In this document: in pieces, positions 18,704 to 30,799 of the stretch | Numbering within the stretch: the first letter of the stretch is position 1 | Layout of the letters: each line of letters opens with the position of its first letter | Assembly (NCBI GenBank): GCA_947490615.1 | Contig: CANLHK010000002.1 | Location: 1-64,000, forward strand | DNA from: Planctomycetaceae bacterium | GTDB lineage: Bacteria; Planctomycetota; Phycisphaerae; Phycisphaerales; SM1A02 | Direction of reading: 5' to 3' | Length of the DNA: 64,000 nucleotides | Made by a program: the position numbers and the translations under genes | Notes under the pieces: generated by a model | The model's database searches: none | What the model was told of the DNA's origin: nothing | What the model saw: only the letters and a program-made list of their open reading frames with translations

Positions 18704-20848
18704 GGCGCGACGAGGCAGGTTTGGTATCGTCGCCCTGATCATGGAGACGGTCTCGAGGGAGTCAGTCGTTGGAACTGTTGCGCCGCCGCGATACCAGCGT
18801 CATGTGGACGGACTCCGCGCGATCGCGGTGCTCATCGTGCTGCTGTTTCATCTCGGAGTTCGCGGTTTTGGCGGTGGCTTCGTCGGCGTCGATGTCTTTC
18901 TCGTCATCAGCGGTTTTCTCATCACGCGCCTGATCAAGGACGAACTCGATGAGACGGGTTCCTTTCGATTTGGGCGTTTCTATCTTCGACGCGCGCGGCG
19001 ACTCGCGCCGGCTCTGCTGTGCACGCTGGTCTGCTCGATGATCGCGGCCGCTCTGCTCTTTTCCTCGGAGTCGCTGCGTCGCTTCGGGGCAGAATTCATC
19101 GTGTCGATTTTCAGCGTCTCGAACCTGTACTTCTGGATGCAGGCAGACTACTTCGATGTGGCGGCGTCGATGCGGGCGCTCCTCCATATGTGGAGTCTGA
19201 GCGTGGAGGAACAGTTCTACTTGTTCTGGCCCGCGACGATGGTGCTGGTGTTTCGCGGCTCGTGGCGAGCGAGGATGCCACTCCTTCTGATGGCGTTGAT
19301 CGCGGTGAGCCTGTTCCTGAATTTCCCCTTCGGGAGCGGGATTGCCGCGGGGTCGACGATCCTTCCCGACGCCTTCGCCGATGGGAAGCAGACGATCTTC
19401 TATCTGCTTCCCTTTCGTGTGTTCGAGTTCGGCCTCGGCGCGCTCATGGTGTGGATGCAGCCATCCCCATGTCTTGCTGCATCGCCTGAGACCCGCCTTG
19501 GACGCTGGATGGCGGCGCACTCGGTTGGTGTTGCTGACCTCGAGTGCCTGACTGCGCTCGCCTTGATCGGAACGGCCACCTATGCCTTCGACAGTGCGCT
19601 GCTCTTTCCATCGTTCTACGCATTGATGCCGTGCGTTGGTGCGGCGCTGGCGATCCATGCGGGCGATCGCTCGCGACTGTCGTGCGTGCTCACCAATCGG
19701 GTTTGTGTGGGCCTTGGACTGATCAGCTATTCGCTCTACCTCGTGCACTGGCCGCTCATCGTGTTCTGGGAGTACACGCTCGGTCCTCTGAGTTGGCGTG
19801 AGCGAGTCCTGATTGGCGGGCTTTCCATCGTGTTGGCGACATTGAGCCATCGCTTCATCGAGCAACCGTTTCGATCGGGCCGCGTTCGGCTGCGTTGGCT
19901 GGTGCCGGTTGTTCTCGTGATGCTCGCCCTTAGCGTGAGCATGTGGAAGACCAGCGCTTGGGCTTGGCGTTCGGTCGCCCATGGGCCAATCGAGGTGAGG
20001 GGAGGCGCGGAAGAATTCCATCGCAGGAACTACGGCGGCGCGGACTATCCCCGTCGGGGTGCTGTCGAGACGGCGTTCCCTCCTGATCTTCTTCTTGTCG
20101 GCGACAGTCACGGGATGCAGTACGCCGAAGGGGTCTACAGCGAACTTGCTGGACCGCGGGGATTGGCGTTGCACATCATCGCGGGAACGAGCTGCTTCAA
20201 TCTTCCAGGCTTTACCCGCACAACCGAGGGTCAGGATTGGGACGCCATCTGTCCAGGCGTCGTCGACTCCATCATTGCACTGTCGCAGTCATGCGAGCGC
20301 AAGCCAGTGCTGGTGCTCTCGCATTCGTGGTACTCGCAACTCAGGAATGCGGCGCTGCTCGACAGCGATGGCGTGCGGTCGGCGGCGCGGATTGGTGTGC
20401 CCGAACTGATCGAAGGCATTGCGCGCCTCAAGACGGCGGCGGGTGTCGAACACGTCTTGGTCCTTGGTCAGGTTCCTACATCTGGCGGAATCAACCTGTA
20501 CGACGAGCTCACCCGTCCACCGCTCTTCCAACGCAAGACGCTTGAAGAGATCCTCGCGCCGAAGCCATTGCATGCAGCCTTCGCTGAGTTCAATCGTCTC
20601 ATGCGGAAAGCCGCGGACGACGCAGCGGGGACAGCAGGGTCCTTCGTCTTTCTTGATCCCTGTGACGCGCTCTGTCGTGATGGACTCTGCGACAGCGCCG
20701 AGGCGGACGGAGAGTTGCTGTACTCGGACGGCGGCCACCTGTCGAAGGCTGGCTCGAGGCGGGTCATCCGTGCATTCCTTCCAGAGTTCCTTCAGGCAGT
20801 GGGGGATCGGCTTGGTGCGGACGGTCAGGCGATCCGCACTGCGCCTCT

Positions 20849-23008
<2,160 letters not shown>

Positions 23009-23077
23009 GCACGAGTCCGTCGCCTCGCGGCTCAATCGGCCCGCGGCGCTGGCGAGCGAACCGTACCATGCGGCCTC

Positions 23078-24568
23078 GTGGCCAAGCTCCCCTTCGATCC
23101 ATCACGCGCGCGAGGCGATCAGTTCGCTGGTGGCTTGTTCGATACCAAGGCGCAGGAACGGGCGGGCTCAGCGGACGATGCGAGCGCGATCGAGTCGGTC
23201 GCTGAAGGCGCGACGCCAACTCCCAAGCCTCCGCGCGAACTCACTGTCACCGAGTTCAGCGATCTCATCACCCGCACACTCGATGATGGGATGCGCGGAT
23301 CTTTTCGGGTGCAAGGCGAGATCTCCAACCTCTCGAAGCGCGGACACTGGTATTTCTCGATCAAGGACGCAGGTTCGGTGCTCGGCTGCGTCATGTGGCA
23401 GTCGGATGCCGCGCGCAGCGTCTACGACCCGCGTGAAGGTGACGCCGTCGTTGTCACAGGTAAGGTCAAGTATTACGGCGCGCAAGGCAGAACCCAACTT
23501 TACGCCTCACGCATTGAGAAGCAGGGTGTCGGCGCGCTTGAACTGCGTTTCCAGCAACTCGTGGCGGAACTGCGCGCGCTTGGATACTTTGACGAATCGC
23601 GCAAGCAGCCGCTCCCTGAGTTTCCGCGCCGCGTGGCGGTGATCACGAGTCGCACGGGTGCTGCACTTCAGGATGTGCTCAAGACAGCGCAAGAGCGTTG
23701 TCCTGCTGTGGAGTTTGTCGTCATTGATGTTCGAGTGCAGGGTCCTGGTGCTGCGGAAGAAGTGGCGCGCGCGCTGCGGGCGATTGAGAAGCTGCACACG
23801 CGGCTCTCGATTGATGCAGTGATTCTCACGCGCGGCGGTGGATCACGCGAGGATCTCTGGGCCTTCAACGAACGCGTCATGGCGGATGCAGCGATGGCGC
23901 TCTCGATCCCGTTGGTCGCAGCGATCGGCCATGAAGTGGACACGAGCATCATCGAACTCGTCGCCGACCAGCGTGCGAGTACTCCAACGCAAGCGGTGAT
24001 GCGCCTTTTGCCTGATCTTGCGGCACTCGACGAACGACGCGCGCGACTCGGGAGAGATCTTCGCAACGCGATGCGTTGGGCGCTGTCCATGAAGCGCGAG
24101 CGCCTGCTGGCACTCGCGTCGAGTTCGGCGCTGGCTTCGCCTGCTCTTCGTCTCGCGCAGGCGCGCGCAGGAGTGCACCAGCTCGAAGTGCGCAGAGAGA
24201 CTGCGCTCACGGCGTCCTTGGCGCGAGAACGGCGCGTGCTCGATCAGCTCGCCACACGATTGGCAACGCATTCGCCCGTGACCCGCGCGGCTGCGGCGCG
24301 CGCCGCGTTGGCGATGTTTGGACCCCGACTCACACGCGCCATCGCTGTCTCGGTTGGACAATCACGGCGCGCGTTGGTCAACCTCGAACGACGCTTGCGC
24401 AGCGCTGGTCCTGAAGAAACGCTCAGCCGCGGCTACGCGATTGTGACTGCCGCCGATGGGACGCTGGTTCGTTCGATTGCCCAAGCCCGCACGGGCGAGC
24501 GGCTCGATGTACAACTGACCGATGGGCTCGTACCAGTTCGTGTTGAGCCCACGCCACCGAAGGAGTGA
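23078..24568 (+). CDS. xseA: Exodeoxyribonuclease VII large subunit
   Basis: LTVTEFSDLITRTL...GSFRVQGEISNL, AVITSRTGAALQDVL, ILTRGGGSREDLWAFNE, IGHEVDTSIIELVADQRASTPTQA. GTG start chosen; the longer ORF overlaps recG. Confidence 0.92.
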   Translation: MAKLPFDPSRARGDQFAGGLFDTKAQERAGSADDASAIESVAEGATPTPKPPRELTVTEFSDLITRTLDDGMRGSFRVQGEISNLSKRGHWYFSIKDAGSVLGCVMWQSDAARSVYDPREGDAVVVTGKVKYYGAQGRTQLYASRIEKQGVGALELRFQQLVAELRALGYFDESRKQPLPEFPRRVAVITSRTGAALQDVLKTAQERCPAVEFVVIDVRVQGPGAAEEVARALRAIEKLHTRLSIDAVILTRGGGSREDLWAFNERVMADAAMALSIPLVAAIGHEVDTSIIELVADQRASTPTQAVMRLLPDLAALDERRARLGRDLRNAMRWALSMKRERLLALASSSALASPALRLAQARAGVHQLEVRRETALTASLARERRVLDQLATRLATHSPVTRAAAARAALAMFGPRLTRAIAVSVGQSRRALVNLERRLRSAGPEETLSRGYAIVTAADGTLVRSIAQARTGERLDVQLTDGLVPVRVEPTPPKE

Positions 24569-24573
24569 TTGCT

Positions 24574-24855
24574 ATGGCGAAGAAAAATTCATCGACCGAC
24601 ATGACAAGGGCAGCGAGCGCAGGCACTGCTCCCGAGGTTGATCCCGCGATTGCGGCGCTCGGCTACGAGGAAGCGGTGCGCGCGCTTGAGCAACTCATCG
24701 AAGGAATCGAGCGAGGCGATGTGGGGCTCGAAGCGAGTCTGGCGTCCTATCGCCGTGGCGAACAATTGCTGCGCCATTGCAAGGGTCTGCTCGATCGTGC
24801 AGAGCTCTCGGTGCGCGAGATGTCACTCGCCGAGGCGGAACAGAGCGCATCGTGA
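24574..24855 (+). CDS. xseB: Exodeoxyribonuclease VII small subunit
   Basis: GYEEAVRALEQLIEGIERGDVGLEASLASYRRGEQLLRHCKGLLDRAE; directly after xseA. Confidence 0.88.
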   Translation: MAKKNSSTDMTRAASAGTAPEVDPAIAALGYEEAVRALEQLIEGIERGDVGLEASLASYRRGEQLLRHCKGLLDRAELSVREMSLAEAEQSAS

Positions 24856-24896
24856 TGCGCGAAGAGTGAAAACGCCGAAGCACGCCCCGCACTCGC

Positions 24897-26237
24897 ATGT
24901 CCAACACGACTGACTTCCTCTTTCTGCAATGGGCGCCGACACTCATCGGTGGACTCTTCGTCTTTCTCTTTGGCGCGTGTGTCGGGAGCTTTCTCAATGT
25001 GCTTGCGTGGCGGCTCCCCACAGGGCAGTCGGTGGTCACGCCACCGTCGCGATGCCCGATCTGCGGCCATCGACTTGGTTGGCGCGAGAATCTCCCCATC
25101 CTCGGTTGGTTTCTCCTGCGCGGACGGTGTAAGGCCTGCAAGCAATCGATTAGTTGCCAGTATCCGATCGTTGAACTTCTCGTCGCGCTCCTTTTCCTCG
25201 CGGCGTTCATCGCGCTCTACGCGCCGTTGGATCGTTCGAGCGGATTGTTCTTTGACGACGCAGCAAGCCCGTGGTGGCGTGCGCAAGGTTTTGGCGCCTC
25301 GTGGCCCGCGTTCGTGCTCGTGGTGCTGACGATCTCTGGCCTTGTGGCCATGACCATCGTGGACGCCAAGACCATGCTGATTCCTGTGGAGATTCCCACA
25401 GGTGTCACGCTCATTGCTTTCGTGGGTTGGTTCGTGCAGGGATTCCTGCCCGAGGCGAAAAACCTTCGCGACTTCATGCCGATTCCTGTGGCGAGCACCG
25501 CCTTGGTTTGTGCGGCGGTGGGGCTCTTCCTCGGACTTGGAGTCTCGCGCTTCCTCCTTCGAACAGGGCGACTCCGTCACGGTTTCTCCGACTGGTCGGA
25601 GTTCGTGAAGGAAGGCGACGACCCGGGCATCTATCCCCACGCGCGACGCGAGATGTTTGTGGAACTCGCATTCCTGCTTCCTGGAATCGTTGGCGCCGTG
25701 GCGGGGTGGATGATCGCGGGGTGGCTGGTCACCGCGCCGCAGACTGCGTCAGATACTGCGTTTTGCGCGCCGTGGACGCTCCTCGGTGGCTCGCTCGTTG
25801 GTTGGGTTGTCGGTGGCGCCTTGGTCTGGGGAGTGCGGATTCTTGGAAGCCTGGCCTTTGGTCGCGAGGCGATGGGACTTGGTGATGTCCATCTGCAAGC
25901 AGCTGTTGGCGCAGCGTTTGGATGGAAGGTCGCGCTCTTGGCGTTCTTCGTGGCGGTCTTCGTGGCGATCGCGTGGGCGCTGCTCTCCTTGCTGCTGCGA
26001 CGCTTCTCCACCTTCTTTCGCCGTGAGATTCCCTTCGGACCACATCTCGCTGCAGGCGCGATTCTGTTCATCGTGGCGCGAGGACCTGTGGTGCGGACCA
26101 TGGATGCGTTCGCGCGAGGGCTCGAACAGGCCGTGGAACTCGTCGCGGGTCCGCTCCCTGAGCGCCTCGAGGAGCCCGATGGAAAAACGCGAAGGATGCC
26201 GCCTGCGGAACTTGCACGCCCGACCGATCGGCGGTGA
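24897..26237 (+). CDS. A24-family prepilin peptidase
   Basis: GACVGSFLNVLAWRLP, RCPICGHRLGWRENLPILGWFLLRGRCKACKQSI (CxxC pairs), VDAKTMLIP, GLGDVHLQAAVGA. Confidence 0.88.
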   Translation: MSNTTDFLFLQWAPTLIGGLFVFLFGACVGSFLNVLAWRLPTGQSVVTPPSRCPICGHRLGWRENLPILGWFLLRGRCKACKQSISCQYPIVELLVALLFLAAFIALYAPLDRSSGLFFDDAASPWWRAQGFGASWPAFVLVVLTISGLVAMTIVDAKTMLIPVEIPTGVTLIAFVGWFVQGFLPEAKNLRDFMPIPVASTALVCAAVGLFLGLGVSRFLLRTGRLRHGFSDWSEFVKEGDDPGIYPHARREMFVELAFLLPGIVGAVAGWMIAGWLVTAPQTASDTAFCAPWTLLGGSLVGWVVGGALVWGVRILGSLAFGREAMGLGDVHLQAAVGAAFGWKVALLAFFVAVFVAIAWALLSLLLRRFSTFFRREIPFGPHLAAGAILFIVARGPVVRTMDAFARGLEQAVELVAGPLPERLEEPDGKTRRMPPAELARPTDRR

Positions 26238-26313
26238 AATGCGGCCGCGCTGGTCGCACACTTAGAGATGGATCTCTAAGAGACCGCGTCACAGTCTGGA
26301 AGGGACGCCACCC

Positions 26314-26994
26314 ATGATCACATCCATGTTTCGCACGATGAACGCTTCTGCTTTTTCTACGGTCGCGCTGGTCGCGGGCGGTCTCTTTCTGACTGGTTGC
26401 GATGGCGCCAAGAAGGAAGTCGCACTCCTGAAAGAGGAGAACTCACAACTCTCCATGCAACTCGACGAGACGCGCACCGCGCTCGATGGCGAGATGCAAG
26501 AGCGCCGCCGTCTCGAGCAGGAACTCACCAACTTGAAGAAGGCACCAGCGCCAGAAGCAGAAGTGGTCGTCATCGAGACGGCACCAGCTGCCGAACCAAT
26601 GGTGATGCCCGACCTCGGCAAGGATGTGACTGTCGAGCAGCGTGATGGCGCCATTGTGCTCACCATCGCCAGCGATGTGCTCTTTGACTCGGGTGAGGCG
26701 ACGCTCAAGAGCAGTGCGAAGAAGACGCTCGACAAGGTTGTCGCCGAAATCAAGAAGAGCTTCCCAGAGAAGCAACTGCGCGTGGCGGGCTTCACCGATC
26801 AGGATCCGATCAAGAGCAGCTCGTATCGCACGAATTACCACCTCGGCTTTGACCGCGCCTACAACGTGTCGAAGTATCTCGAAGAGAAGGGCATCACCAA
26901 GGATCGCCTTGAGCGCCTCTCCTACGGCTCTGAACAGTTGAAGCAGACCAAGAAGGCATCGCGCCGCGTCGAGATCGCCATCGTCGACGGCTGA
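26314..26994 (+). CDS. OmpA-family lipoprotein (Pal-like)
   Basis: Lipobox LFLTGCD, coiled coil, C-terminal OmpA LFDSGEATLKSSAKKTLDKV...RLSYGSEQLKQTKKASRRVEIAI. Confidence 0.85.
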   Translation: MITSMFRTMNASAFSTVALVAGGLFLTGCDGAKKEVALLKEENSQLSMQLDETRTALDGEMQERRRLEQELTNLKKAPAPEAEVVVIETAPAAEPMVMPDLGKDVTVEQRDGAIVLTIASDVLFDSGEATLKSSAKKTLDKVVAEIKKSFPEKQLRVAGFTDQDPIKSSSYRTNYHLGFDRAYNVSKYLEEKGITKDRLERLSYGSEQLKQTKKASRRVEIAIVDG

Positions 26995-27033
26995 GCGCGC
27001 TTGTCGCGTTCGAACTCCAGCATCAATCAACGA

Positions 27034-27068
27034 CGAGACCCCGCTTTGCGCGGGGTCTCGTTTGTTTG
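27034..27068 (+). terminator. Intrinsic terminator after the OmpA-like gene
   Basis: cgagaccccgc/gcggggtctcg type 10-11 bp stem followed by tttgttt. Confidence 0.88.
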
Positions 27069-27092
27069 AACGGCGCGGTTGACGCGCGGAGG

Positions 27093-28100
27093 TCAGTTCG
27101 AAAGCAGATCCATGCCGAGTCCTTCGGCGCGGATCTTGTCGAGGAGCAAGTTGAACTTCGTGAGCGCCTCTTCGAGCCGCTTGGCCGAATCAGAAAGCCC
27201 TTCATAGAGCGCGGGATCTTGCGCGAGTCGTCCAAGCGTTCCCTTGCCTGTTCGCGCCACGATCATGAGCTGCTCGAGTTCTTGCATGGTCGCCGCTGCA
27301 CGATCGAGCACAGGAATCGCGCTCACGCGCAGGCTTGCTGCGTCGGCCGACAGGGAGTCCGCCAACGCGCCGATGCGGTTGGCCGAGACGGTGGCGTCGC
27401 GCATGAACTCGCTTGCGCCATGGGCGGCATCGCGAATGTCGGTGCGCAGCTGCTCATCGTTCATCCAGGCTTGCGCGCTCTTCAAGGCTACGTCGGCGGA
27501 GGCCAGCATGTCGTTGAGCCGCCGCATCGCCGTCCGCACGCTGTCAGGATTTGGTTCCTGTCCATCGATGGTGGGTTCGACGAGCGTGTTGAGGTTTTTG
27601 GCGAGCTTGGAGAGTTCGCCAAATGTCGCGAGGACCGGACCAAACCGCTCATCGAGTTGGGTCATGACGCTGTCTTCGATGCTCTGCACGCGACCGCGCA
27701 GGAGCGTGTCCCTGTCGTGCGGATAGGTGCGTGGCGGAACCGCCAGCGGAAGCGCCGCGGTCAGCTCGAGACGCGCGCCGCTTCCGAGCAGCGAGGATTG
27801 GACGCTCGCGGTGCACGGTTCTGGAATGCGCACCTTTTCGTTGATCGCGGCCACGACGAGGACGGGCTGCGTCGGATCGTTCCAGAACTCCACCGACTCG
27901 ATCGCGCCGACGGGCACGCCGTTCAGCGTGACCAAACTTCCAGGTCGGAGTCCGCCCGCTTCGTTGAAGGCGACTTTGAGCGGCCAGCGTTGCGCGAGCA
28001 TCGGCTCGATCTCACCAAAGAGAAACAGCAACGATCCGAGCGCGCCGAAGCCGCCGATGGTGCAGACGCCGACCATGATGTTGCGCACACGCTCTCTCAT
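27093..28100 (-). CDS. MCE/MlaD-like lipid transport substrate-binding protein
   Basis: N-term TM then VAFNEAGGLRPGSLVTLNGVPVGAIESVEF (MCE domain); coiled-coil C-terminus. ATG at 28100 has GGAG upstream. Confidence 0.85.
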   Translation of the reverse strand: MRERVRNIMVGVCTIGGFGALGSLLFLFGEIEPMLAQRWPLKVAFNEAGGLRPGSLVTLNGVPVGAIESVEFWNDPTQPVLVVAAINEKVRIPEPCTASVQSSLLGSGARLELTAALPLAVPPRTYPHDRDTLLRGRVQSIEDSVMTQLDERFGPVLATFGELSKLAKNLNTLVEPTIDGQEPNPDSVRTAMRRLNDMLASADVALKSAQAWMNDEQLRTDIRDAAHGASEFMRDATVSANRIGALADSLSADAASLRVSAIPVLDRAAATMQELEQLMIVARTGKGTLGRLAQDPALYEGLSDSAKRLEEALTKFNLLLDKIRAEGLGMDLLSN

Positions 28101-28140
28101 CACAATGCTCCTGCAGACTCGTCGCACACTCGTGGCAAAG

Positions 28141-29031
28141 TCACGGTATCGAACGAGTGCTGCTCAACTCACAACTCTGGTCACCGACTCCGCGAATGGC
28201 GCGGAGCTCTTCTTCACTGGCTTCGCCGCGAAGGAAGCGCTGCACCACTGGGTTGGTGGACTGGCGCATCTCTTCGGGGGTTCCCTCAAGCACGACTTGA
28301 CCTTCGTGCAACATCACCATGTGGTCGGCAACCTTGAAGGCGCTGGCCAGATCGTGGGTCACCACGATACTCGTCACATCGAGCTGCTGCTTGAACTTGA
28401 GAATCAGCTCGTTGATCACATCGGCGCGAATCGGATCGAGACCCGTCGTCGGTTCGTCGTAGAGCACGACCTTGGGACGCAGCACGACCGCGCGGGCAAG
28501 GGCAACACGCTTTTGTTGCCCACCTGAAAGTTCGCTTGGCGACGCGTCGTACATTTGCTCGAGCCCGACGAGTCGCAGCACATAGCGCACGCGCATCTCT
28601 TCGTCGTAGGCAATGCCGCCCTCTTGCTCACGCAAAGGAAAGGCGATGTTCTCTGCGACCGACATCGAGTCGAACAAGGCGCCGTGCTGAAAGAGCACGC
28701 CAAACTGCCGGCGAATCGGAGCAAGCTTGCGTTCCGAGAGATTGTCGATCCGCGCGCCTTCGAAGTAGACGCGGCCTTTGTCGGGTCGGAGGAGGCCGAT
28801 GAGGTGCTTGAGCATGACGCTCTTGCCGCAACCCGACGGGCCGAGGACGACGGTGGTCTTGCCGCGCGGAAAGGCCAGCGTGATGTTGCGCAGGACCCGC
28901 TGTCTGCCGAAACTCTTGACCAGTTCCTCGATGCGAACAGGAGCGTCCACGCGTGCGACAGAAGTCGAAGTCGGATGTGCGCTCTCTCGGTGTTCCTCGG
29001 CGTCGGCCATCCTCGTATGATCGGCACTCAT
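28141..29031 (-). CDS. MlaF-like ABC transporter ATP-binding protein
   Basis: VLGPSGCGKSVMLKHLIGLLRPDKG, LSGGQQKRVALARA, LYDEPTTGLDPIRADVINELI. ATG at 29031 or 29010. Confidence 0.88.
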   Translation of the reverse strand: MSADHTRMADAEEHRESAHPTSTSVARVDAPVRIEELVKSFGRQRVLRNITLAFPRGKTTVVLGPSGCGKSVMLKHLIGLLRPDKGRVYFEGARIDNLSERKLAPIRRQFGVLFQHGALFDSMSVAENIAFPLREQEGGIAYDEEMRVRYVLRLVGLEQMYDASPSELSGGQQKRVALARAVVLRPKVVLYDEPTTGLDPIRADVINELILKFKQQLDVTSIVVTHDLASAFKVADHMVMLHEGQVVLEGTPEEMRQSTNPVVQRFLRGEASEEELRAIRGVGDQSCELSSTRSIP

Positions 29032-29608
29032 GGAGATTCCGCAAGTGGACAATCCGCGCGTGCACACGACCCATGTCGGGCCGGTGTTTTGTGTCGAGCG
29101 GTTGGAGTTTGCCGCGGAGGGCTTGCACGCCGCGCGCGTGAAGGATGTCGTGCGTCATCCTGGTGCCGTGACCGTCATCGCGGTGCGGGACGATGGCATG
29201 CTGGTGCTGGTGAAGAACCGCCGCGTCGCCGTCGGCCAATGGTTGATCGAGTTCTGCGCGGGCAAACTGGAGCGTGGAGAGGATCCCGCTGCCGCTGCCG
29301 CGCGTGAGCTCGAAGAAGAAACCGGATTTCGCGCGGGCAACCTGGTGAAACTAGGCAACTTCTTCACCTCGCCAGGGTTCGCTGACGAGATCATGCATGT
29401 CTTTCTCGCCACCAAGTTGGTCGAGGTCGGTCAACGGCTTGAGCAGGGCGAAGAACTCGAGGTTGTGGTGCTCGAAGAGTCCGAACTGTGCGCACAGATG
29501 GCCGCAGGGGAGATTCTCGACGGAAAGACCTTGGGGGCCTATCTGCTCTGGTCGATGAAGCGTTCGCGTGCAGCGCAGTGTGCAGAAAGCCGAGAGGTTG
29601 CGCGATGA
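29030..29608 (+). CDS. NUDIX hydrolase (ADP-ribose pyrophosphatase-like)
   Basis: Nudix box GKLERGEDPAAAAARELEEETGF. Confidence 0.88.
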   Translation: MEIPQVDNPRVHTTHVGPVFCVERLEFAAEGLHAARVKDVVRHPGAVTVIAVRDDGMLVLVKNRRVAVGQWLIEFCAGKLERGEDPAAAAARELEEETGFRAGNLVKLGNFFTSPGFADEIMHVFLATKLVEVGQRLEQGEELEVVVLEESELCAQMAAGEILDGKTLGAYLLWSMKRSRAAQCAESREVAR

Positions 29609-30732
29609 GCAGTTGGGACGACGCAGACGAACGAGAGCGACCCTCAGGCTTTGGAGGCGACTGGCGCGGTGCGCGTCCGACCTTCGATGACCCGATGTCT
29701 TGGTCGCTTCCAGTGTTTCGCGTGGCGCGGATCACCGTGCGCGTCCATGTGTTCTTCCTCGTCTTTGTCCTCGTGGTGTTGGCCCATGCAGCAAGCGTGA
29801 CGAGCGAGGGCGCGATTGGCGTGCTGCCGACACTCCTTGGACTCGTGGCGCTCTTCTCCGTCATCCTGCTTCACGAGTTCGGCCACTGCATCGCCTGTCG
29901 AGCCAAGGGCGGAACTGCGGACGAGATTTTGCTCTGGCCGCTTGGTGGATTGGCGACCTGCACGCCACCTGATCGTCCGAGCGCGCACTTGTGGACCGCG
30001 ATCGGCGGACCGCTGGTCAATGTCGCGTTCATTTTGGTGCTGACCCCGTACATCGGCCTTGAAACTGGTGTCTGGTGGGGGCGGGCAATTCCCAATCCAC
30101 TCGATCTCGGCGGGATGATCCAGCGCTCTGACTTTGGCGAGGACATTCTCGGTTGGGCCAAGATGTTCGTCTTCTTGACGAACTACATCGCCTGGGTGCT
30201 CTTGCTCTTCAACCTCATTCCAATGTTCCCGCTCGACGGTGGGCGAATTCTCCAGGCGATTCTTTGGAAGCGCATGGGGAAGGCGCGTTCGATGCGCGTG
30301 GCGTGTCGCGCTGGAATCATGGGTGCGGTGGCGATCGGAATTGGCGCACTGATCTCCGAGAGCACGATGCTCTTGGGTATCGCCATCTTTGGCGGATTCG
30401 TCTGCGTCCTGACCGCGCGGCAGGTCGACTTCGAGCGCGACTTCCTCGGATTTGATCCTGACCCTTCCGAATTGGCTGCGATGGAAGAGGACGAACACGA
30501 GGATGTTTCTCCGCCGCACCGCTCGTCGCGTAACGCGCCAACCGCCGCTGCGTCCAAGAGCCATCCAAAGTCATCGAGCAACGCTCAATCCGCCGGCGAA
30601 GCGGAGATCGATCGCATCCTTGCCAAGATCGCGCGCTCAGGCATCGAGAGTTTGAGCGCCTCGGAACGCGGTGCGTTGCAGCGCGCCACCGATGAGAAGC
30701 GCGATCGCGATGGCAAGAGCGGTCGAGCCTGA
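29605..30732 (+). CDS. Site-2 protease family (M50) intramembrane metalloprotease
   Basis: LLHEFGHCIACRA (HExxH), AIGGPLVNVAF, NLIPMFPLDGGRIL. Start ATG overlaps the upstream stop. Confidence 0.88.
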   Translation: MSSWDDADERERPSGFGGDWRGARPTFDDPMSWSLPVFRVARITVRVHVFFLVFVLVVLAHAASVTSEGAIGVLPTLLGLVALFSVILLHEFGHCIACRAKGGTADEILLWPLGGLATCTPPDRPSAHLWTAIGGPLVNVAFILVLTPYIGLETGVWWGRAIPNPLDLGGMIQRSDFGEDILGWAKMFVFLTNYIAWVLLLFNLIPMFPLDGGRILQAILWKRMGKARSMRVACRAGIMGAVAIGIGALISESTMLLGIAIFGGFVCVLTARQVDFERDFLGFDPDPSELAAMEEDEHEDVSPPHRSSRNAPTAAASKSHPKSSSNAQSAGEAEIDRILAKIARSGIESLSASERGALQRATDEKRDRDGKSGRA

Positions 30733-30799
30733 GACGCGGTGCATGCACGGACCGCGCGGTTGAGTTGTCGGCGTGCCAAAGGGCTACACTCCGCGCCCC

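Noticed and set aside
18762-20174. 470-aa minus-strand ORF
   Set aside because: Antisense to the acyltransferase; His/Arg/Gln-rich composition typical of shadow frames.
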